DNA from: JBFFXF01 sp041569895
GTDB lineage: Bacteria; Planctomycetota; UBA8108; JACQVS01
Direction of reading: 5' to 3'
Length of the DNA: 18,207 nucleotides
Assembly (NCBI GenBank): GCA_041569895.1
Contig: JBFFXF010000147.1
Span: 1-18,207, forward strand
Positions 1 to 5,876 of the stretch are shown here, piece after piece. Each line of letters opens with the position of its first letter. Within the stretch, counting starts at the first letter, position 1. The notes under the pieces were generated by a model. The model worked only from the letters and a program-made list of their open reading frames with translations, searched no databases and was not told the origin of the DNA. Position numbers and translations under genes: made by a program.

Positions 1-1
1 C

Positions 2-166
2 CCCGAGTCGCAGCGCGAGTCGGTCTTCGACCTCTTCCACCAGGTCGACGAGGAGACCACCGGCGAGGTCCCCGGCATCGGGCTCGGCCTGCCGATCGCA
101 CCGTCGGGGTCGGGCGGTGGTGCGACGGCGGGGCTGGGGGAGCGGGTGGTGGTGCGGGGGCGGTAA
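2..166 (+). CDS. C-terminal fragment of a probable sensor histidine kinase (5' end outside window)
   Basis: The frame is open from the first bases and ends at TAA 164-166, giving 54 residues. It contains VFDLFHQVDEET followed by GIGLGLPIA. This resembles the F-box and G2 box of HATPase_c domains (typically F..F.Q.d...t...GtGLGL.Ia), which form the ATP lid and bind nucleotide. In this family, 40-50 further residues normally follow, including a conserved GG and a beta strand. Here the G2 box is followed by only about 21 Gly/Ala/Val/Arg-rich residues. The other two frames do not supply the missing segment, so a simple frameshift is not evident. The gene is either naturally truncated or decayed at its 3' end. 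The input and output domains lie outside the window. The kinase assignment rests on one short motif. Confidence 0.55.
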   Translation, partial: PESQRESVFDLFHQVDEETTGEVPGIGLGLPIAPSGSGGGATAGLGERVVVRGR

Positions 167-171
167 ACCAA

Positions 172-430
172 CACGGTCACGGTCGACGGTCCACGGTCGA
201 CGGTCCACGGCCCACGGTCCACGCTCCAGTCTGCTTCCCCCGAGGGAACTGTATGACCACGCGGCCGACCCTGCGGTAACGTCCCAAAGCGCAGCGCTAC
301 ACGTCAAGGCGGTGAAGGTCGTTTGGACGTCGTCGTGTTTGTCTTTGCTGCTTGGTCGTCACTGGGCGTGTCCGTGATCCGTGTCCGTGGTCCGTGACCG
401 TGGGCCGTGACCGTGACCGTGACCGTGACC
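172..430. repeat. Degenerate CACGGTC / GTGACC repeats in inverted orientation within a 302-bp gene-free gap
   Basis: The gap 167-468 contains no convincing gene. Positions 172-222 carry overlapping copies of a 6-7-bp unit read as CACGGTC or GGTCCAC. Positions 367-430 carry the opposite orientation (CCGTGTC, CCGTGACC, then four GTGACC-type units at 406-430). A 13-bp block, CACGGCCCACGGT at 206-218, is an exact reverse complement of 397-409. The two clusters could therefore pair as a long imperfect hairpin. The function is unknown; it may be a recombination-prone simple repeat or a protein-binding array. Confidence 0.7.
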
Positions 431-456
431 GAGGACGAGAGGGGGCCCGGACGGGA

Positions 457-462
457 TATAAT
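457..462 (+). promoter_or_regulatory. Consensus -10 box (TATAAT) directly before arfB
   Basis: A perfect TATAAT lies in a GC-rich setting, and its last base is only 6 nt before the GTG codon at 469. There is no recognisable -35 hexamer at 16-18 bp spacing and no Shine-Dalgarno sequence between box and start codon. Transcription starting about 7 nt after the box would begin at the start codon itself. Confidence 0.55.
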
Positions 463-468
463 CCCCCC

Positions 469-870
469 GTGGAAATCCCAATCGACCGGCTCACCATCTC
501 CAGCACGCATTCCGGGGGGCCCGGTGGTCAGAATGTCAACAAGGTCGCCACTCGGGTCGAGGTCCGGTTCGTGCTCGATGACGCGGACTGGCTCTCCGCG
601 CGAGCCCGGCGGCGGTTGCGGGAGCTCTTTCCCGGGCGGGTGAACCGTCGTGGCGAGCTGGTGCTCACCTCGTCGCGTCACCGGACGCGGCAGCGGAATC
701 TCGAGGACTGTCTCGAGAAGCTCGGGGAGCTGATCCGGGAGGCGTCGAGGCGCCCGAAGCGGCGGGTGCCGACACGGCCGACGCGGGCCTCTCGGCAAAG
801 GCGGCTCGATACGAAGCGGAAGCGGGGGGAGATCAAGCGGGCGCGACGGAAACCGGGCGCGGAGGACTGA
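469..870 (+). CDS. arfB: Alternative ribosome-rescue factor ArfB (peptidyl-tRNA hydrolase, GGQ)
   Basis: This 133-residue protein has the class-I release-factor-like catalytic loop: SGGPGGQNVNK at residues 15-25, with the GGQ triad at 19-21. A C-terminal tail is rich in Arg/Lys (roughly residues 95-133) and includes the ASRQRRLDTKRKRG pattern typical of ArfB/YaeJ. In the family, the tail enters the empty mRNA channel of a stalled ribosome and GGQ hydrolyses the peptidyl-tRNA, rescuing non-stop complexes. The length matches the family (about 130-140). I chose GTG 469 because the product then begins VEIPIDRLTISST, the usual N-terminus. The frame extends upstream to ATG 352, but that part is translated from the GTGACC repeat (RDRDRDRDR) and is unlikely to be real. 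Its neighbour, the gene at 922, is convergent. Confidence 0.93.
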   Translation: MEIPIDRLTISSTHSGGPGGQNVNKVATRVEVRFVLDDADWLSARARRRLRELFPGRVNRRGELVLTSSRHRTRQRNLEDCLEKLGELIREASRRPKRRVPTRPTRASRQRRLDTKRKRGEIKRARRKPGAED

Positions 871-921
871 CGCGGTTCGATCGGAGCGGGTCGTGCCTCT
901 CGGCGGGGCGAGCGGCGCGAG

Positions 922-1281
922 TCAGCTGAAGATCATTTCCGGGACGTTGCCGACCTCGATCGCGACCACCACCTCGCTCAGGATGCGCGTCTCGCAGTCG
1001 TTGACCTCGAGCACGAAGGGGAGCCCGATGACGATGTCGCCGCCGAGCCGCGCCTTGAACTTGTCTCCGAGATCGAGCCCATCCTTGGAGTTCGTGATCG
1101 GCTGCATGACCATGGTGTTCGTCTCGGAGTTCCGGAGGTGCTCGCGGACGACCCAGCGGTGGTTCTCGGCGTCGGGAGCGGACAGCCAGTACACCGTCCC
1201 TCCCTCGGTCTCGATCCGACAGCTGCCGGGATTCGACTCTTCAAACGTCTGGACCTTCTCGGCGTCGTTTGGAGTGCTCAT
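922..1281 (-). CDS. Small protein of unknown function (119 aa)
   Basis: I do not recognise the family. The protein starts MSTPNDAEKVQTFEES. It has no signal peptide, membrane segment or obvious motif. It is mildly acidic and looks beta-rich: alternating hydrophobic strands such as TVYWLS, RWVVREHL, TMVMQPI and VVVAIEVG. It contains two Cys residues, at about positions 21 and 96. Start support is good: a GAGGA Shine-Dalgarno reads on the minus strand at 1287-1291, 5 nt from ATG. The gene ends 51 bp from the convergent arfB. Its upstream region holds an intrinsic terminator and a structured element on the same strand, so expression could be attenuated. It may be a cytoplasmic beta-barrel-type accessory protein, but no function can be assigned. 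Confidence 0.8.
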   Translation of the reverse strand: MSTPNDAEKVQTFEESNPGSCRIETEGGTVYWLSAPDAENHRWVVREHLRNSETNTMVMQPITNSKDGLDLGDKFKARLGGDIVIGLPFVLEVNDCETRILSEVVVAIEVGNVPEMIFS

Positions 1282-1286
1282 GGGCT

Positions 1287-1291
1287 TCCTC
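1287..1291 (-). promoter_or_regulatory. Shine-Dalgarno of the 922-1281 gene
   Basis: GAGGA on the minus strand, 5 nt before ATG 1281, supports this start for the 119-aa protein. It is one of the few strong ribosome binding sites in the window. Confidence 0.65.
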
Positions 1292-1435
1292 AGAATGTCG
1301 TCTCGCGAGTGAATCTCCCCTGCCGCGTCACCGGGACGGAATCCACTTCGAGTCTCTTATCGGCGAAATCGCCGCCGAGGTTGAGACACGCTGGTACGCG
1401 GAACATGCAGCCGGGGAGGGAAACGCGGGGGGATG

Positions 1436-1477
1436 AAAAAAGGGGCCGAAGGAAATCCGTTCTCCGCGCGGCCCCTT
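1436..1477 (-). terminator. Intrinsic terminator, minus strand, upstream of the 119-aa gene
   Basis: Read on the minus strand: AAGGGGCCG (1477-1469), a 20-nt loop, CGGCCCCTT (1448-1440), then a T-run (1441-1436). The 9-bp stem followed directly by T6 is a classic Rho-independent terminator. It lies about 155 nt before the start of the minus-strand gene at 922-1281, not after any recognised minus-strand gene. It therefore either attenuates that gene's leader or ends a small RNA that starts near 1570. Confidence 0.65.
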
Positions 1478-1487
1478 GAGTCTCCGT

Positions 1488-1565
1488 AGTCGCCCGGAAA
1501 CTCTTTCCGTTGCCTCGACGAGGCTGCGCTCGCGCGACCACCTCGTCACGGGCGTCTGTTTTTTT
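1488..1565. other. Predicted three-way-junction RNA structure with T7 run (strand uncertain)
   Basis: Three helices nest perfectly. The outer stem is AGTCGCCCG 1488-1496 with CGGGCGTCT 1549-1557 (8 of 9 pairs). One hairpin is GGAAA-CTC-TTTCC around 1496-1508. The second is GACGAGG 1517-1523 with CCTCGTC 1541-1547 (7 pairs), with a further short GCG/CGC stem in its loop. On the plus strand, T7 (1559-1565) follows at once, so it can act as a terminator or attenuator ahead of the glycosyltransferase. On the minus strand it precedes the 1436-1477 terminator, an arrangement like a riboswitch or a small RNA. I could not match it to a known RNA class. Confidence 0.45.
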
Positions 1566-1578
1566 ATCGCTCGCCCTT

Positions 1579-1584
1579 TATTAT
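1579..1584. promoter_or_regulatory. Possible -10 element in AT-rich divergent promoter region
   Basis: TATTAT (1579-1584) lies in the AT-rich stretch 1559-1640, which stands out from the GC-rich surroundings. On the plus strand it could serve the glycosyltransferase at 1663. On the minus strand, the overlapping AATAATA could start an RNA of about 135 nt running to the 1436 terminator. No clear -35 hexamer is visible for either direction. Confidence 0.3.
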
Positions 1585-1662
1585 TTCACTGTCGCATCGA
1601 TTTGTTCCAGAGCATTTTTCGAAATTTGTGACGCTTTTGTCGATCGCACGCCACGCCTTCTC

Positions 1663-2424
1663 ATGACCCTCGGCGACGAAATCTCGATCGTCATTCCCGC
1701 GTTCAACGAGGAGGCTCGCATCGGATCCTCGCTCGAGCGCATCGTCGAGTACGTTTCCGGGCGCTTCGAATCGAGCGAGGTCATCGTCGTCGACGACGGC
1801 TCGACCGATCGCACCGTCGAGGTCGTGCGGCGCTTCCCGTCGGTGCGATGTCTCGTCAACCCGGTCAACGCCGGCAAGGGAGCGAGCGTGCGTCGCGGTG
1901 TGCTCGAGTCGCGATACGATCCGGTGCTCTTCAGTGACGCCGACCTCTCGGCGCCGATCGAGGAGGCCGACCGGCTGCTCGACGAGATGCGTTCCGGTTT
2001 CGATGTGGTCATCGGGTCGCGTCGCATGTCGCCGGATCAGGACGTCGAGCGCACCGGGTTTCGCAAGCTCATCGGCTGGGGCTTCGCGACCGCCGTCAAG
2101 CTGATCGCGGTGCGCGGCTTTCACGACACGCAGTGCGGCTTCAAGATGTTCCGCCGCGCCGCGGCGCGCGCCATCTTCCCGCTGCAGCGCATCGACCGCT
2201 GGGGCTTCGACGTCGAGCTGCTCTTCATCGCGCGCCGGCTCGGCTACCGGATCAGCGAGGTGCCGGTGCGGTGGCGCCAATCGGAAGGTACTCGCCTGAA
2301 ATGGTTTACGCCGCTGACCATGGCGTGGGAGCTGCTCCGGATCCGCTTCAACGGGCTCGCGGGGCGCTACGACGCGCGCCCCCCCGAGGGGGGGCGGGAA
2401 AACGGTGGGCCGGATTCGCTGTGA
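1663..2424 (+). CDS. Family 2 glycosyltransferase, dolichyl-/polyprenyl-phosphate glucosyltransferase-like
   Basis: This 253-residue GT-A fold protein carries EISIVIPAFNEEARI (6-20), VIVVDDGSTDRT (40-51; metal and nucleotide binding) and the DxD-type SDADLSAP (91-98). Further on are GSRRM and a conserved DTQCGFKMFRR block followed by RWGFDVELLFIARRLG. These are hallmarks of the ALG5 / dolichyl-phosphate beta-glucosyltransferase-like subgroup, which moves a sugar from a nucleotide sugar to a polyprenyl phosphate at the membrane. The protein lacks clear transmembrane segments and is probably peripheral. ATG 1663 is chosen because homology begins within six residues. The frame extends upstream to ATG 1510, but that part overlaps a structured, AT-rich leader. 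No strong Shine-Dalgarno is visible. The gene stands alone on its strand here. Confidence 0.9.
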   Translation: MTLGDEISIVIPAFNEEARIGSSLERIVEYVSGRFESSEVIVVDDGSTDRTVEVVRRFPSVRCLVNPVNAGKGASVRRGVLESRYDPVLFSDADLSAPIEEADRLLDEMRSGFDVVIGSRRMSPDQDVERTGFRKLIGWGFATAVKLIAVRGFHDTQCGFKMFRRAAARAIFPLQRIDRWGFDVELLFIARRLGYRISEVPVRWRQSEGTRLKWFTPLTMAWELLRIRFNGLAGRYDARPPEGGRENGGPDSL

Positions 2425-2794
2425 AAGGTATGGTCGGGCTGGAGAAGCCCAGGTGGAGAGAGAGAGAGGAGAGAGAGAATCGTGTTGGGTCAGGACACGA
2501 TGTGGGTCGTCAGGAAGTCTGGTCAGGGTCATGAGAGGGTTGCTTCCGCCAGCGGGTCAGACCGACGAAAGCGCACAGCGAACCCGGCCTCCTTGAAAGC
2601 TTCGTTATTCGCCTCCAGGATCCTCCCGGTGACGACACCAGAGAGAAGTGCACCTGCCGTGCCCGATTCACCGGGGGGGCCCGACGCCGGCCGGCGAACG
2701 ACTTATGGGATGGTCGGTGGAAAGTGTGGCCGCCCGAGGACGAAGCGTCCCGGAAGTGGACGGTTTCACGGCGGCCGGGGTCGGCGTGGCGGGC
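2425..2794. other. 370-bp gap without a convincing gene; GA-rich simple repeat
   Basis: Positions 2455-2479 are a GA microsatellite (GAGAGA units with one GG break). The remainder has no ORF with start, ribosome binding site and plausible composition. On the minus strand, an open frame without any ATG/GTG/TTG start runs from 2702 to the stop at 2529; it is discussed as a finding. A CG-rich patch with G7 (2673-2679) occurs, but no terminator with a T-run was seen for either flanking gene. Confidence 0.5.
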
Positions 2795-4126
2795 TCAGCG
2801 CTGCGCGCGTTCGCGCTGCTCTCGCTCGGCGCGGTGGCTCTCGATGCGGGCGAGCAGCTTCTCGACGTCGGCGGCGAGCCCCGGATGGAGCTCGGTGGCG
2901 CGGACGCCGGCGGCGCGCGCCCGGTCGAGCTCGCCGCGATGGAAGAGGTCCTCGGCTTCCCTGAAGAGGGCCGTCGCCTGGCGCCGGCGCTCGCGATCGG
3001 CGCGGCGGATCTCCTCGAAGATCGCCTCGGAGTCGGAGCCCGCCGTCGATTCCGCGGCGTCGCTGCCGTCGCTCTCGGACTCGTCGCCCTCCGCTTCCTC
3101 TCCGCTGGATTCGTCCTCGCCCTCCTCCGCGTCACCCGACTCGGTTTCAGCGGACTCGTCGTCGGCGTCGTCGATCTCCATCGTCTCGTCGGCGGGCGGC
3201 GGTGTCGGTCCCTCGCGAGATCGCGAGCCGAGACCGGCGGCTCTCAGGATGATGTCGAGCACGTCGAGGCGGCGCGCTCCGGGGCTCGACGGCGGGGTGG
3301 GCGCCTCCGGCGCGGCGCCGAGCTCGTCGGTCTCGTCGATGAGCTCGGCGGACTCCATGTCGCTCGCGTCCTCCACGCTTCCGGATTCGGCGCTCTCCAG
3401 ATCGATGCTCTCCAGGTCGATGCTCTCGGAGCCGATGCTCTCGGACAGGTCGCCTGCGCCGTCGTCGCTCTCCTCGCCCGCGACGGGCAGATCGGCGTGG
3501 TCGATGTCCGCCGTGTCGGCGGCGCCAACGATCGTCGCCTCGTCCGCCCCGCGAAGGTCGCTCGACTCGATCGGCTCCGTGAGGTCGATGGGCTCCTCCA
3601 CGGGCTCGGACCGGGGCGCGGGGTCGACCGGTTCCGTCAGATCGACGACCACGTCGCCTGGCGCGCCCGGCTCCTCGACCGGCTTCAGCGCCGGCGCGGT
3701 GTCGACCGGTCGCATCAGCGCCTCGGCGGTCGCGCGCGAGGGGGGTGGGGCCGAGAGCTCTCGCGTCGGTCCGCTGACGCTGAGGACGGCGCTCCAGGAC
3801 GATCCGCGACGGATCTCCAGCGCGCTCTCGCGTTGCCGGGTGACGTCCCGGCGAATCGCGTCCAGGTCGGCTGTGTCGATGTCGATCGCGTTGGTTTCAT
3901 GGCGAGCAGGCGTCGAGACGTCAGTGCTCGACGGGATGCGCGTCGGGATGCGTACGATGCGCTTGCGCGGTCGGGAGCAGCCGTCGGCGACCACCAGGAT
4001 GGCGGTCGCGACGAGAAGCATGGCGACGAGAAGCATCGTCACGCGCAGGCCGGAGAGCTCGCCAAGCGTCGACGGCACGATCCGTCCGGAGGCGGAGCGG
4101 TATGACGATCGCGATCGCTTCGTCAT
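2795..4126 (-). CDS. Acidic low-complexity membrane-anchored protein of unknown function
   Basis: This 443-residue protein has a basic N-terminus (about residues 1-29), then one hydrophobic helix at 28-47 (MLLVAMLLVATAILVV). A short Arg/Lys patch (SRPRKR) follows at 51-56. Residues about 70-365 are disordered, rich in Asp, Glu, Ser, Pro and Ala, with short repeats such as ESIDLESIDLES and long Glu/Asp/Ser runs. The C-terminal 75 residues are helical and charged (ALFREAEDLFHRGELDRARAA), like one or two TPR helices. The likely topology is a bitopic anchor with the acidic part outside, or the reverse. A GGAGG Shine-Dalgarno (4132-4136, minus) lies 5 nt from ATG 4126 and supports this frame over the two long opposite-strand ORFs. 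I assign no function. It may be a scaffold or envelope spacer protein. It probably follows the HAD gene, 132 bp upstream. Confidence 0.75.
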   Translation of the reverse strand: MTKRSRSSYRSASGRIVPSTLGELSGLRVTMLLVAMLLVATAILVVADGCSRPRKRIVRIPTRIPSSTDVSTPARHETNAIDIDTADLDAIRRDVTRQRESALEIRRGSSWSAVLSVSGPTRELSAPPPSRATAEALMRPVDTAPALKPVEEPGAPGDVVVDLTEPVDPAPRSEPVEEPIDLTEPIESSDLRGADEATIVGAADTADIDHADLPVAGEESDDGAGDLSESIGSESIDLESIDLESAESGSVEDASDMESAELIDETDELGAAPEAPTPPSSPGARRLDVLDIILRAAGLGSRSREGPTPPPADETMEIDDADDESAETESGDAEEGEDESSGEEAEGDESESDGSDAAESTAGSDSEAIFEEIRRADRERRRQATALFREAEDLFHRGELDRARAAGVRATELHPGLAADVEKLLARIESHRAEREQRERAQR

Positions 4127-4131
4127 GATGA

Positions 4132-4136
4132 CCTCC
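4132..4136 (-). promoter_or_regulatory. Strong Shine-Dalgarno (GGAGG) deciding the strand and start of the acidic protein gene
   Basis: On the minus strand GGGAGGT lies 5 nt before ATG 4126. It matters because the opposite strand is also open for about 1.5 kb and no ribosome binding site was seen there. Confidence 0.7.
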
Positions 4137-4146
4137 CGGTCAGTCG

Positions 4147-4166
4147 GGCCCGTGGTGGCACGGGCC
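4147..4166. other. Perfect 8-bp hairpin in the leader of the acidic protein gene
   Basis: GGCCCGTG (4147-4154) and CACGGGCC (4159-4166) pair around a 4-nt loop, 10 bp upstream of the Shine-Dalgarno. No T-run follows on either strand, so it is not a standard terminator. It could be an RNA stability element or an operator. Confidence 0.4.
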
Positions 4167-4258
4167 GGGGTAGTCCTCGAGCGGCAGTTGCCGTCCGATG
4201 ATTATCGCACCCCGGACCCCGCCGACAAAGCGCCTTCAGCGGCCCTGGTGTTCTCCGC

Positions 4259-4987
4259 TCAGAGCCAGGCCTGGAGCTCGGGGAAGCTGCGGATGCGGTG
4301 CGGGATCTCGGGGTGGGCGCCGTCGGGGTCGTAGAGCACGGAGGTCATGCCCTGGCGACGGGGACCGTCGTAGTCCGGCGCGACGCTGTCGCCGACGAAG
4401 AGGATGTCCTCCGGGGGGCGCCCGGCGGCCTCGATGACCGCTCGATACATGCGCTCCGAGGGCTTCCGCCACCCGACGTCGCACGAGACGACGACGCCCT
4501 CGAAGTAGCGATCGAGCCGGTGGAGCGCCAGCAGCTCGGGGATGCCGCCGGGGACCATGAAGTTCGAGGCGACCAGCAGCGTCCTGCCGGAGCCGTTCGC
4601 GAGGCTGTCGAGCGTCTCTGGCACCTCGGGGAGGACGTAGGACGCCTTGCGATAGCGCTCCCAGAACGCCGCGTGCATGCGCTCGGCGTGCGCGTCGCGA
4701 TCGGCGCCGGTCCAGCCGGGCGACTGCGCCTCGATGCGCCGCTCGAGGATGGCGCGGATGCGATCGATCACCGTTCCCTCGCGGTGGTCGCCCCCCTCGA
4801 GCAGGCGATCGCGCTGGTCGCGCCAGTCGGCGCGGAAGCTCGCGATGTCATTCCAGAGGTCGAGCCCGTCGGCCCCGGCGAACGCCCAGTCCGCGTAGAC
4901 GTCCATGGTGCGGATGTCCATGCGGATCAGGGTGTCCATGCAGTCGAAGACAACGCACTGGAAATCGCGGCGCTCGTCGGTGGTCAT
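4259..4987 (-). CDS. HAD-superfamily hydrolase with variant DxxxT motif
   Basis: This 242-residue protein has the four HAD motifs. Motif I is VVFDCMDTL (nucleophile D15). Motif II is LLVASNF (S141). Motif III is GWRKPSERMY (K175). Motif IV is ILFVGDSVAPDYDG (D200, D205, D207). The cap between motif I and II is alpha-helical (about 25-125), as in subfamily IA. The position two after the nucleophile, normally the Asp acid/base of phosphatases, is Met17. The substrate cannot be named. ATG 4987 (MTTDERRDFQ) is chosen because motif I starts 12 residues later and a GGAG lies 3 nt upstream. In-frame ATGs at 5035 and 5065 would add a Trp/Arg-rich segment with no family support. The gene is on the same strand as the acidic protein gene, 132 bp apart, and is insulated from the GAF gene by tandem terminators. 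Confidence 0.9.
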   Translation of the reverse strand: MTTDERRDFQCVVFDCMDTLIRMDIRTMDVYADWAFAGADGLDLWNDIASFRADWRDQRDRLLEGGDHREGTVIDRIRAILERRIEAQSPGWTGADRDAHAERMHAAFWERYRKASYVLPEVPETLDSLANGSGRTLLVASNFMVPGGIPELLALHRLDRYFEGVVVSCDVGWRKPSERMYRAVIEAAGRPPEDILFVGDSVAPDYDGPRRQGMTSVLYDPDGAHPEIPHRIRSFPELQAWL

Positions 4988-5063
4988 GGTCTCCGGTCTC
5001 TCACGTCGGCCTTCGTCGCTACGCCACCATTCCATCGAAGACGGGGAAATCAAGGCGCCGCCC

Positions 5064-5098
5064 AAAAGAAAACGTCCGGGTGACCGATCACCCGGACG
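5064..5098 (-). terminator. Second tandem intrinsic terminator after the GAF gene
   Basis: A perfect 11-bp stem (CGTCCGGGTGA 5073-5083 with TCACCCGGACG 5088-5098) encloses a 4-nt loop. On the minus strand it is followed by TTTTCTTTT (5072-5064). It stops minus-strand transcription that escapes the first terminator, before the HAD gene. Confidence 0.85.
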
Positions 5099-5111
5099 CT
5101 GTCAGGTAGTC

Positions 5112-5158
5112 AAAAAAAAATGGGTGCCCCTGGGCCGGGGAGGCCCAGGGAACACCCC
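5112..5158 (-). terminator. First intrinsic terminator after the GAF gene
   Basis: A 9-bp stem (CCCTGGGCC 5128-5136 with GGCCCAGGG 5142-5150) is extended by GGGTG 5122-5126 with CACCC 5153-5157. On the minus strand the 3' arm runs almost directly into T9 (5120-5112). It lies about 85 bp beyond the GAF stop codon. Confidence 0.9.
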
Positions 5159-5241
5159 GGGGCAGTTGTGGGCACTGGGTAAAGTATCTTTTTCGCCCCC
5201 GATTGCCAGTCAGGAATTCACCGTATTTGACGGAAGTCCGT

Positions 5242-5712
5242 CTAGGTGTCGCTGGCGAATGCACTTGCGAAGGCGCGCGCGCACGCCGCCAGGGTTTCGC
5301 GCTCGGAGTCGGTGTAGTCGTGCTCGCCGCGCTTGCCGACGCCGAGCGTGCCGACGAGCGACCCGTCCGGGGCGAAGATGGGCGTGACGATCGCTCCGGC
5401 GACGCCGGTCTGGCGGGCGCCCGCTCGGACGACGCCCGAATCGTCGGTCTGCAGGTTGCACGTGGTGACGAATTCGCGCCGGTCCGCGCAGATTCCCGCC
5501 ATGCCCTTGCCGAACTCGATCGTCCGCGTCACCGCGATCACCGGCTCCGGGAGGCCCCTGGACGAGACGAGGTGGAGCAGGCGCGAGGCGGCGTCGGCGC
5601 GGTGCAGCGTCGCGGTCTGCGCCTCGAACGCCGTGGCGATGCGCTCGAGCGCCGCCTCGAACCGCGCCTCGTCGCCGGAGCTCAGGATGGTCTCGACCTC
5701 GCGGGGAAGCAT
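5242..5712 (-). CDS. Single GAF-domain protein
   Basis: This 156-residue protein consists of nearly one GAF domain. A helical N-terminus (LPREVETILSSGDEARFEAALERIATAF) is followed by a TATLHRAD strand and LLHLVSSRGLP. Next comes the substrate-pocket region IEFGKGMAGICADRREFVTTCNLQTDDSG, then GAIVTPIFAPDGSLVGTLGVGK and a C-terminal helix (TDSERETLAACARAF). GAF domains bind small ligands such as cyclic nucleotides or haem and usually regulate a partner domain; here there is none, so it would act alone or by interaction. C-terminal residues after the helix are few. ATG 5712 is chosen: GAGGT lies 4 nt upstream and the domain begins promptly. The gene diverges from the large thioester-protein gene, with 164 bp between starts, and ends in two terminators. 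Confidence 0.85.
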   Translation of the reverse strand: MLPREVETILSSGDEARFEAALERIATAFEAQTATLHRADAASRLLHLVSSRGLPEPVIAVTRTIEFGKGMAGICADRREFVTTCNLQTDDSGVVRAGARQTGVAGAIVTPIFAPDGSLVGTLGVGKRGEHDYTDSERETLAACARAFASAFASDT

Positions 5713-5775
5713 GGCACCTCGTTGTACTGGAAACACCGGCGGGAAAGCAAGCTGGAGTGCACCCCGGGCGGGACG

Positions 5776-5781
5776 TACAAT
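5776..5781 (+). promoter_or_regulatory. Possible -10 box for the thioester-protein gene
   Basis: TACAAT lies about 95 nt before ATG 5877 in the 164-bp divergent region. The minus strand reads TATTGT over nearly the same bases, which could serve the GAF gene. No convincing -35 hexamer is visible for either. Confidence 0.3.
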
Positions 5782-5876
5782 ATGCGCGGGTGAGCACGGC
5801 CGGCCGCGCACAATCGCTTCCGGGACCCGCGTCTGCGCGCGGTCTCGTTGAACCACCCGAGGCAGGGGGTCGCACC

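Noticed and set aside
172..430. CRISPR array
   Set aside because: The repeats are 6-7 bp, contiguous and degenerate, without unique spacers or cas genes.
352..468. N-terminal extension of arfB from ATG 352
   Set aside because: It translates the GTGACC repeat and contains the TATAAT promoter box; family homology begins at GTG 469.
1510..1662. N-terminal extension of the glycosyltransferase from ATG 1510
   Set aside because: It covers the predicted structured RNA, the T7 run and the AT-rich promoter-like region; family homology begins at ATG 1663.
2425..2794. tRNA gene in the 370-bp gap
   Set aside because: No cloverleaf or T-loop consensus could be formed on either strand.
2648..4334. Two long plus-strand open frames (2648-4105 and 2724-4334) over the acidic protein gene
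   Set aside because: Their products are Arg/Ala/Gly- or Ser-rich without motifs and lack a ribosome binding site. The minus-strand frame has a strong Shine-Dalgarno, a membrane helix and sensible composition.
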